Shown: positions 15,681 to 20,302 of the stretch, in pieces
Layout: every line of letters starts with the position of its first letter
How positions within the stretch are numbered: the first letter of the stretch is position 1
From: Mesorhizobium amorphae
GTDB taxonomy: Bacteria; Pseudomonadota; Alphaproteobacteria; Rhizobiales; Rhizobiaceae
Length of the DNA: 20,302 bases
Direction: 5' to 3'
NCBI GenBank assembly: GCA_003240775.1
Contig: QFNI01000062.1
Coordinates: 1-20,302, forward strand
Translations under genes and position numbers: made by a program
The notes under the pieces: generated by a model
Databases searched by the model: none
The model's input: only the letters and a program-made list of their open reading frames with translations
Told to the model about the DNA's origin: nothing

Positions 15681-17090
15681 TCAGATCCCTTCGGGACCGT
15701 CATCCAGGTCGCCGATGCCGCCGACGTCGATGTTGTCGTCCATGTCGGCGTCCAGGTCCCCGATCGCCTCGGCGAGGGCGGCCTTGGCGGCATCGCTTTC
15801 CGCCTGGGTCGGCGCCGCCTTGCCGGCGTCGGCGCTCTTGGCGACGGTCGGGTCCAGGGAGGCGATTTCAACGATCAGGTCACGGGCGGCGGTGACGAAG
15901 GAGGAGTTCTCCGCGCCGGCGATGTCCACGCCCGGGATCGGAGCGGGGCGGGTCATCGGGACGCATTTCAGCACCATCCGAGCCTTGTTCCCGCCGATCT
16001 CGACGTCGTCGATATGCAGGGCGCCGCGGGCCCAGCCGGGACGGTTGCCAGCTTCCATGCCGGGCATGTAGAGGTCCAGCTTCTCGAGGGCCGCGTCGAT
16101 GGTGGCGTCCGAAAGCGACGCGAAGCCGCTCTTCACGACCATGTCGGCGTCAGCCTTGCCGAGCGCCTCGCCCATCTTGCGCATGAACGCGTCGCGGACG
16201 TGCTGATCGACGGCCAGGTCGCCGTTCTGGATCGCCAGGGCCGAGTCGAGACGGCGGCCGGCGCCCGGGACCTGGAAGGCCGGCACGTTCAGCTGCTTGC
16301 CCATCCCCTTGCGCTTCTCGTCGTTCATCGCGTCCAGCTCGACCTTGGCGCTGGTGCCGAAGGCGATCGCGGTGCGGAACGGGGTGATCCGCATGACCGG
16401 GCGGGCGTCCTCCGCCCCGGCCAGCTTCTCGACCGCCGGCAGGAAGGCGTCGGTCAGCGCCTTGGCGAAGTCCTCGTCGGACACCGGCTGACGGTTGACG
16501 TGCGGGCGGCTTTCGGACTTGCTCAGCAGGGCGACGTCCGGGATGCCGCTGTCGATGACGATCGACACGCCGTCCTTGCCGGCCGAAATCTCGCGGATGG
16601 CATCCTTGAACGCCTCGACCTCGACCGGAACCTCGCGGGCGTCCTTCAGGTCCATGATGCGGAAGATGATCAGGCCGCGCTCGGCCAGCGGGATGGCGGA
16701 GATGCTGACGTCGGTGATGACCTCGGAACCCTCGCGGGTCGGCTCGGCCGCGAACAGGCCGAGGTTGCGCGAGGTGTAGATGCCGGCGTCCTTGCCCTGC
16801 CCCTCGCGCAGGCCGTATGCCGTGTAGAGGGCGCCTTCATCAGCGACGAACAGGCCCTTCTTGCCCTTGAACTGGCTGGCGAACCGGCCGACCTCGAGCT
16901 TGATGTCGGAGCCCGCGCCGCGGCCGGATTCGATCACGCCGGACAGGATGCCGCCCTTTTCGGTCTCCTCGTAGCCGGTGCGGCGGATGATGACGTTGCC
17001 GGAAGGCTTCTCCTGGCGGCGGACATGGGTGTCGCGGACGGACGCAAGGATGTCCTCGGTCGGGCGCGCGCTTCTCTTCATGGTGCTCAT
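15681..17090 (-). CDS. Hypothetical protein, 469 aa, with Asp-rich C-terminal tail
   Basis: I do not recognise this protein. It is soluble, with a basic N-terminus (MSTMKRSARPTEDILASVRD), a long alpha/beta body and no signal peptide or membrane segment. The last 20 or so residues are strongly acidic and Gly-rich (DLDADMDDNIDVGGIGDLDD and a few more). The tail recalls acidic protein-docking tails such as that of SSB but lacks its hydrophobic DDDIPF end. It has its own promoter candidate at 17152-17180 and a strong terminator, so it is a single-gene unit, probably well expressed. It is divergent from the XRE regulator, which could control it. The ATG at 17090 has AGAGG about 9 nt upstream; ATG at 17081 is an alternative. 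Confidence 0.85.
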   Translation of the reverse strand: MSTMKRSARPTEDILASVRDTHVRRQEKPSGNVIIRRTGYEETEKGGILSGVIESGRGAGSDIKLEVGRFASQFKGKKGLFVADEGALYTAYGLREGQGKDAGIYTSRNLGLFAAEPTREGSEVITDVSISAIPLAERGLIIFRIMDLKDAREVPVEVEAFKDAIREISAGKDGVSIVIDSGIPDVALLSKSESRPHVNRQPVSDEDFAKALTDAFLPAVEKLAGAEDARPVMRITPFRTAIAFGTSAKVELDAMNDEKRKGMGKQLNVPAFQVPGAGRRLDSALAIQNGDLAVDQHVRDAFMRKMGEALGKADADMVVKSGFASLSDATIDAALEKLDLYMPGMEAGNRPGWARGALHIDDVEIGGNKARMVLKCVPMTRPAPIPGVDIAGAENSSFVTAARDLIVEIASLDPTVAKSADAGKAAPTQAESDAAKAALAEAIGDLDADMDDNIDVGGIGDLDDGPEGI

Positions 17091-17151
17091 CTCGCAGAAC
17101 CTCTATGCTGCTTGTCGCGAAGGGTGCCGAGTGTCCGGCGGCTTCCCTGAC

Positions 17152-17180
17152 GTTATCAGCGAGACGGAAGAAAGAGGCAA
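17152..17180 (-). promoter_or_regulatory. Promoter candidate of the 469-aa gene
   Basis: On the minus strand TTGCCT (complement of 17175-17180) lies 17 nt before GATAAC (complement of 17152-17157). Both boxes match 4 of 6. The same -35 hexamer TTGCCT is seen at the promoter candidate at 725-752. The leader would be about 55 nt. Confidence 0.4.
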
Positions 17181-17219
17181 GACGCAGTTTCGTTTCTGTC
17201 GGATGTTCCCGCGCAAAGG

Positions 17220-17247
17220 TTGATTCGCCGGGTCCGGCCGTTATGTT
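17220..17247 (+). promoter_or_regulatory. Promoter candidate of the XRE-M50 pair
   Basis: TTGATT at 17220-17225 is followed after 16 nt by TATGTT at 17242-17247; each matches 4 of 6. Transcription would start near 17254, giving a short leader of under 30 nt with the ribosome-binding site GGAGG near 17270. Confidence 0.4.
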
Positions 17248-17263
17248 TCGGAAAAACGAATCA
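17244..17263. promoter_or_regulatory. Imperfect inverted repeat, operator candidate
   Basis: TGTTTCG and CGAATCA flank GAAAAA; 6 of 7 arm positions are complementary. It overlaps the -10 box and start point of the XRE promoter candidate, a typical site for autorepression. Its left 11 bases, TGTTTCGGAAA, recur exactly at 6132-6142 in the other divergent promoter region. Confidence 0.35.
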
Positions 17264-17280
17264 CCAACCGGAGGCGAGCG

Positions 17281-17592
17281 GTGACGAAAGGCAAGAAGAA
17301 ATCGTCAGGCAGGACGAAACCCGTGCGTTCCGTCCTGGCCGGCAGCGTCGGGCGCGTCCTCAACGGGCGACGCTCAGAGGAGGGGCTGACCTACGGGGCC
17401 CTCGCGGAGCGTTCCGACGTGTCCGTCTCCTCGATCTGGGGTCTGCTCCGGGGCCATGACCCCAACCCCCGATTCGCGACCATAGAGGCCGTGGCCGTGG
17501 CCCTCGGTTTCCGGGTTTCCGATCTCATGCGGACGGCGGAGGGGATGGCCGGCGAGCCGGCCGGCGCCGCCCGGGACTCCGGCGACTCGTGA
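17281..17592 (+). CDS. XRE-family helix-turn-helix regulator, 103 aa
   Basis: A Cro/C1-type helix-turn-helix spans about 20-86. LTYGALAERSDVS forms the second helix and turn and VSSIWGLLRG (48-57) the recognition helix. PNPRFATIEAVAVALGFRVS (61-80) is the usual closing pair of helices with the sensing of 'next, known position in the array of helices' typical of the family. The N-terminus is Lys/Arg-rich and the C-terminus short and flexible, with no sensor domain or membrane segment. The start is GTG with GGAGG 7 nt upstream. The TGA overlaps the GTG of the M50 protease gene (GTGA at 17589-17592), so regulator and protease are translationally coupled. It probably represses its own divergent promoter region. 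Confidence 0.85.
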   Translation: MTKGKKKSSGRTKPVRSVLAGSVGRVLNGRRSEEGLTYGALAERSDVSVSSIWGLLRGHDPNPRFATIEAVAVALGFRVSDLMRTAEGMAGEPAGAARDSGDS

Positions 17593-18761
17593 GCGTCCTC
17601 TCCCTTCTGGCGCTCTTCACGGTCGTCGTGGGGCTTCATGAGATGGGTCACTTCCTGACCGCCCGGCGGCTCCGGGTGGCGGTCAAGGCGTTCTCGCTGG
17701 GGATCGGCCCGGTGATCGCGCGCCGCCGCGGCCCCCGCGGCGTCGAGTGGCGTCTGAGCCTCATCCCGCTCGGCGGGTATGTCATGTTCTCCGACGACGC
17801 CCCGCCCGGCGAGTTCACGCTCGCCGACGCGCCGCCGTGGCGCAAGGCGCTGATCATCGCGGCCGGCCCCGTCGTCAACCTCGTTCTCGCGATCCTCCTT
17901 CTCGCCGCGCTTCTCATGCATGACGGGAAGCCCTCCGACCCGCCCGTGGTCGAGCGGCCGCTGGCGGCGTGGACGAGCGATCTTCGCGCCGGCGACGTGG
18001 TTCTGGGGGAGGCCCCCGTCAGTCCCGGCCGCGCCGCATGGACGGTCAGGAGAAACGGCTCCGAGACCGTCGCCGAGGCGCCCTCATCGGAGGCGCCCGT
18101 CGTCACGGGGGTCATGCCGTCCATGCACGCGTGGAGCGCCGGCGTCCGCCCCGGCGACCTGATCGTCGCGATCGACGGCCGCCCCGTCCTGACGGCCGCC
18201 GAGGTTTCCGGGGCGGTCTCCTCCAAGGTCTCGGGCGCCGTCTCGCTCGACGTCCTGCGCGACGGGTCCCCCCTCCGCTTCGACGTGAAGGTCCGGCGCG
18301 TCCCGTCGCCCGAAGGCGGCCGGAGAGGCATGATCGGGGTGACCCAGGGCGGGGCGCCGTTCGTCCCGGCGACCGTTCCGGTCGGCCCGGCGGAGGCGGG
18401 GGCGGCCGCGCTTCGCTGGGCGGGCGTCGGGGTGACCGCGACGGCGTCCTCGCTGCGCCGCCTGGTCACCGGAGAGACCTGCGGGATGGGCGGGCCGCTG
18501 ACCATATATCGCGGCACCGCCTCCGCTTCCGAGATGGGCGCGTCCGACATGCTGCGCTGGTCGGCCATGATCTCACTGATGATCGGGCTGATGAACCTGC
18601 TTCCGGTCCCGGGCCTCGACGGGGGTCATCTCGTGGCCAGCCTGTCCCGCATGGCCGGGATCCGCGTCTCGCCGCGGGTCGTCACCGCTCTCGAGGCGGC
18701 CGGGCTCGCCCTCATCGGCACGCTCCTGGCGCTCGGTCTTCTTAGCGATCTCGTCTGCTGA
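17589..18761 (+). CDS. Site-2 intramembrane metalloprotease (M50, RseP-like), 390 aa
   Basis: This is a complete site-2 protease, which cuts transmembrane helices of substrates such as anti-sigma factors inside the membrane. HEMGH at residues 17-21 is the zinc-binding HExxH in the first membrane helix. FSLGIGP (35-41) and PLGGYV (60-65) form the conserved beta-loop, and AAGPVVNLVLA (91-101) the next helix with the GPxxN motif. A PDZ domain spans about 170-235 (GVRPGDLIVAIDGRPV), and a possible degenerate one precedes it. NLLPVPGLDGG (336-346) supplies the third zinc ligand, Asp344. All catalytic residues are present. E. coli RseP is about 450 residues with two PDZ domains. Chromosomal copies sit with dxr, bamA or cdsA; none is here. 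The start is GTG at 17589, overlapping the XRE stop. Confidence 0.9.
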   Translation: MSVLSLLALFTVVVGLHEMGHFLTARRLRVAVKAFSLGIGPVIARRRGPRGVEWRLSLIPLGGYVMFSDDAPPGEFTLADAPPWRKALIIAAGPVVNLVLAILLLAALLMHDGKPSDPPVVERPLAAWTSDLRAGDVVLGEAPVSPGRAAWTVRRNGSETVAEAPSSEAPVVTGVMPSMHAWSAGVRPGDLIVAIDGRPVLTAAEVSGAVSSKVSGAVSLDVLRDGSPLRFDVKVRRVPSPEGGRRGMIGVTQGGAPFVPATVPVGPAEAGAAALRWAGVGVTATASSLRRLVTGETCGMGGPLTIYRGTASASEMGASDMLRWSAMISLMIGLMNLLPVPGLDGGHLVASLSRMAGIRVSPRVVTALEAAGLALIGTLLALGLLSDLVC

Positions 18762-18767
18762 GCGGGA

Positions 18768-19295
18768 TCAGCCGGGCGGGACGTCGCTTTCGAGCACGAT
18801 CGAGAGGGCGTCATCGCCTGACGGGATGCTGAACCGGACGCGGCGGCCGATGAGAGCGTGCTCGTTCAGGATACCGACAAGCACGTCAGCCGCGTCGGCC
18901 CGGGGGCCCGGCCGTTCGGAGGGCGGGACGATCAGGTCACCGGCCGCGTCCGCCAGCTCGCGCAGGGTCGCCTGAAGATCCTCATCCTCCGGGATGATCT
19001 CGACGACCCGCCTCGCCGCGTCGCCGGCCGGGATCGCGGCGGATGTCATTCTCATGGTGACGCTCACCCCTTCGACGACCCCCGCGAACCCGGCCTCGCC
19101 GTGCAGGTCCCACGCGCCGAGCAGGGCGGAGGCGAGCGCGTTGCGCTGCTCGGGTGAGCGGCGGGCGCCGCCGAAACCCTCGGAACGGGTCCAGGCGCCG
19201 CGCCAGCCCATGCGCGACGACAGGATCGCCGCGGCCGGGGCGCAGGCGGCGCGGCCGGCGTCGGCGAGCGCGCCCATGATGATCTCCCTGGACAT
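18768..19295 (-). CDS. Hypothetical protein, 175 aa
   Basis: I do not recognise this protein. It appears soluble: the Ala-rich N-terminus is only weakly hydrophobic, and a central PEDEDLQATLRELADAAGDL stretch is a clear acidic amphipathic helix. A beta-rich C-terminus (RVRFSIPSGDDALSIVLESD) follows. The ATG at 19295 follows AAAGGGGAAAG; a second ATG at 19277 also has GGGAG upstream and cannot be excluded. It converges with the M50 gene, with only 6 bp between the stop codons and no hairpin there. The start codon region is overlapped by the plus-strand promoter candidate for the DUF805-like gene, so the two genes may interfere. Confidence 0.75.
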   Translation of the reverse strand: MSREIIMGALADAGRAACAPAAAILSSRMGWRGAWTRSEGFGGARRSPEQRNALASALLGAWDLHGEAGFAGVVEGVSVTMRMTSAAIPAGDAARRVVEIIPEDEDLQATLRELADAAGDLIVPPSERPGPRADAADVLVGILNEHALIGRRVRFSIPSGDDALSIVLESDVPPG

Positions 19296-19316
19296 CTTTC
19301 CCCTTTACGGTATAGG
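19289..19316 (+). promoter_or_regulatory. Promoter candidate of the DUF805-like gene
   Basis: TGGACA (19289-19294, 5 of 6) and TATAGG (19311-19316, 4 of 6) are spaced by 16 nt. The start point would be near 19323. The -35 box covers the start codon of the divergent 175-aa gene. A small inverted repeat at 19334-19347 (TTTCC, four bases, GGAAG) could pair over the ribosome-binding site AGGAAG. Confidence 0.5.
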
Positions 19317-19350
19317 TTATCTCTTGAAAGGCGTTTCCTTCAGGAAGAAG

Positions 19351-19833
19351 ATGAACATGAATGACGGGACACCGTTCGTCAAGGGGCTGATCTCCGCCGT
19401 TACGGGGCTTGTGCGGACCGCCGCGTCTGCCGTCCGGACCTGCCTTGTCGATCGTTACGTCGACATTTCCGGGCGCGCCTCCCGCGCTGAGTTCTGGACC
19501 TTCGAGGTTTTCAGGACGATCGTCAGCATCCTCTGCCTCGGGAACGTCCTGCCCGTTCTCGCGGGGTCCCCCGCCGGCGTCGTCCCCTGGGTCGCGGTCG
19601 CGCTCTTCGCCGCGCCCCTCGCCCTCATCCCCCCGACGATCTCCGTGGGCATGCGCCGTTTCCGGGACGCCGGGCTTCTGCCCGGACTCTACCCGGTGAT
19701 CTGGTTCATGGTTGTTTACCTCTCATCCGCGAAGGCCGGGACGGCGCGGTCGTTCATCTGCCTGATCGCCGTCCTCGCCCTCGTCATCGCGGCCGCCATG
19801 CCGTCGCGTCAGCCCGCGGAGAAAAGCGCATGA
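19351..19833 (+). CDS. DUF805-like membrane protein, 160 aa
   Basis: The segment VDRYVDISGRASRAEFWTFE (about 35-54 region) fits the DUF805 signature, a conserved aromatic/Gly element followed by GRxSRxEFW. GMRRFRDAGLLPGLYPVIWF (about 100-119 region) fits the second signature, VRRLHDxGxSG. Between and after them lie three or four hydrophobic segments, so it is an inner-membrane protein. DUF805 proteins are common small bacterial membrane proteins of unknown function, sometimes prophage- or element-borne. The ATG at 19351 follows AGGA by 5 nt; the in-frame ATG at 19357 has similarly good spacing. The stop overlaps the ATG of the next gene (ATGA at 19830-19833), so they are coupled. Confidence 0.75.
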   Translation: MNMNDGTPFVKGLISAVTGLVRTAASAVRTCLVDRYVDISGRASRAEFWTFEVFRTIVSILCLGNVLPVLAGSPAGVVPWVAVALFAAPLALIPPTISVGMRRFRDAGLLPGLYPVIWFMVVYLSSAKAGTARSFICLIAVLALVIAAAMPSRQPAEKSA

Positions 19834-20302
19834 GCCTGATCTTCGGCCCGGAGGCGGCACGCCGCTATCACGCTTGGTGCGGCGCCTCCGCATCGGACGC
19901 GCTTTCCATGGCCCTGCGACCCGGAATCATGCCGGCGCCGTTCCTGCCGATGTCCCCGGACGGCGTGAGATATTCGGCGTCCTGCTTCAACAGGGCCATG
20001 AACGCGGTCGCGCACCGTCTCCCGGCTGACCTGCCGCGGCCCCGGACGATCATCACCGACGTCGTCGAGGACGGCGCGTGCCGCGAGCCGTCGGAGGCGG
20101 CCGACCTTTTCCCGATCGTCGGCCTGACCGGCGGCCGGAAGGCCGGCAAGACGGTCGTCGCCGAGGCGCTGGTCGCCATGGGCGGCGTGACGGGGCACCC
20201 GTTCAAGCCCGGCAAGGCGATGCTGCGAGGCTATTACGTCTCGATCGGCGCCTCCGAGGAGGAGGCGATGGCGATGACGGACGGGGAGCTGAAGGACGTC
20301 CC
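19830..20302 (+). CDS. Second dNMP kinase-like P-loop protein, truncated by window end
   Basis: The frame is open from the ATG at 19830 to the end of the window, giving 157 residues. The P-loop GGRKAGKT is at 101-108. HPFKPGKAMLR (123-133) and MTDGELKDV (149-157) repeat, in the same order and spacing, the motifs of the protein at 3803-4681 (HPFNAGKALIR and MTNGDLKDA). The N-terminal extension also corresponds (RYHAWCGAS against HAYYAYLGA). So the two are paralogues sharing an unusual fused N-terminus. The SPR-LLQ-LGTE part expected next lies outside the window. It is translationally coupled to the DUF805-like gene. The minus-strand frames here are Arg/Gly-rich shadows. Confidence 0.75.
   Translation, partial: MSLIFGPEAARRYHAWCGASASDALSMALRPGIMPAPFLPMSPDGVRYSASCFNRAMNAVAHRLPADLPRPRTIITDVVEDGACREPSEAADLFPIVGLTGGRKAGKTVVAEALVAMGGVTGHPFKPGKAMLRGYYVSIGASEEEAMAMTDGELKDV

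Noticed and set aside
17589..18761. ImmA-type (M78) anti-repressor protease next to an XRE repressor
   Set aside because: The protein has several membrane segments, GPxxN, PDZ and LDGG motifs, which define M50 site-2 proteases rather than soluble M78 peptidases.
1..20302. RNA genes, CRISPR arrays, insertion sequences, attachment sites
   Set aside because: No tRNA cloverleaf, spaced direct-repeat array, transposase motif or terminal inverted repeat was seen; the gaps between genes are too short to hold most of these.

Overview
The window is a very gene-dense, high-GC stretch with most genes touching or overlapping and no gene-free interval over about 190 bp. GC-rich codon use, frequent GTG/TTG starts and gene content point to a mobile replicon of a high-GC proteobacterium, most likely an alphaproteobacterial plasmid, phage-plasmid or large integrative element. 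The host assignment is inference. No rRNA, tRNA, CRISPR array, transposase, phage structural gene or conjugation pilus gene was seen. The recognisable functions are those of phage and conjugative-element genomes: a Strawberry-notch (SNO) helicase, a PcfJ-like protein, a YqaJ-type exonuclease, two dNMP-kinase-like proteins, an AlpA-like regulator and a DnaA-domain-IV-like protein.

Layout. (1) 1-2062, minus strand: a DnaA-C-terminal-like protein, two unrecognised proteins, then an AlpA/MerR-like DNA-binding protein that runs off the left edge, preceded by a good promoter and a perfect palindromic operator candidate. (2) 2128-3747, plus: a YqaJ-family recombination exonuclease with a long extra C-terminus. 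(3) 3803-6084, minus: an unrecognised 449-residue protein, then a dNMP-kinase-like protein, separated by a GC-rich hairpin. (4) 6192-7162, plus: a translationally coupled pair of membrane proteins, the second a membrane-anchored J-domain protein. (5) 7144-15577, minus: a three-gene operon with overlapping ends, encoding a 1698-residue SNO helicase, a 787-residue PcfJ-like protein and a 329-residue unknown. (6) 15681-17090, minus: a 469-residue unknown with an Asp-rich tail and its own intrinsic terminator. (7) 17281-18761, plus: an XRE-type regulator overlapping by 4 nt a complete site-2 (M50) intramembrane protease. (8) 18768-19295, minus: a 175-residue unknown. (9) 19351-20302, plus: a DUF805-like membrane protein coupled to the truncated start of a second dNMP-kinase-like gene.

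How they may work together. The exonuclease, helicase, DnaA-like and kinase genes would serve replication, recombination and nucleotide supply of the element. The SNO-PcfJ operon matches what has been described as 'polyvalent' proteins of phages and conjugative elements, which are thought to act early after entry into a new cell. The XRE-M50 pair, the membrane J-domain pair and the DUF805 protein form a membrane-centred accessory layer with no obvious textbook counterpart. The XRE-site-2-protease cassette is the best candidate here for an undescribed regulatory system.
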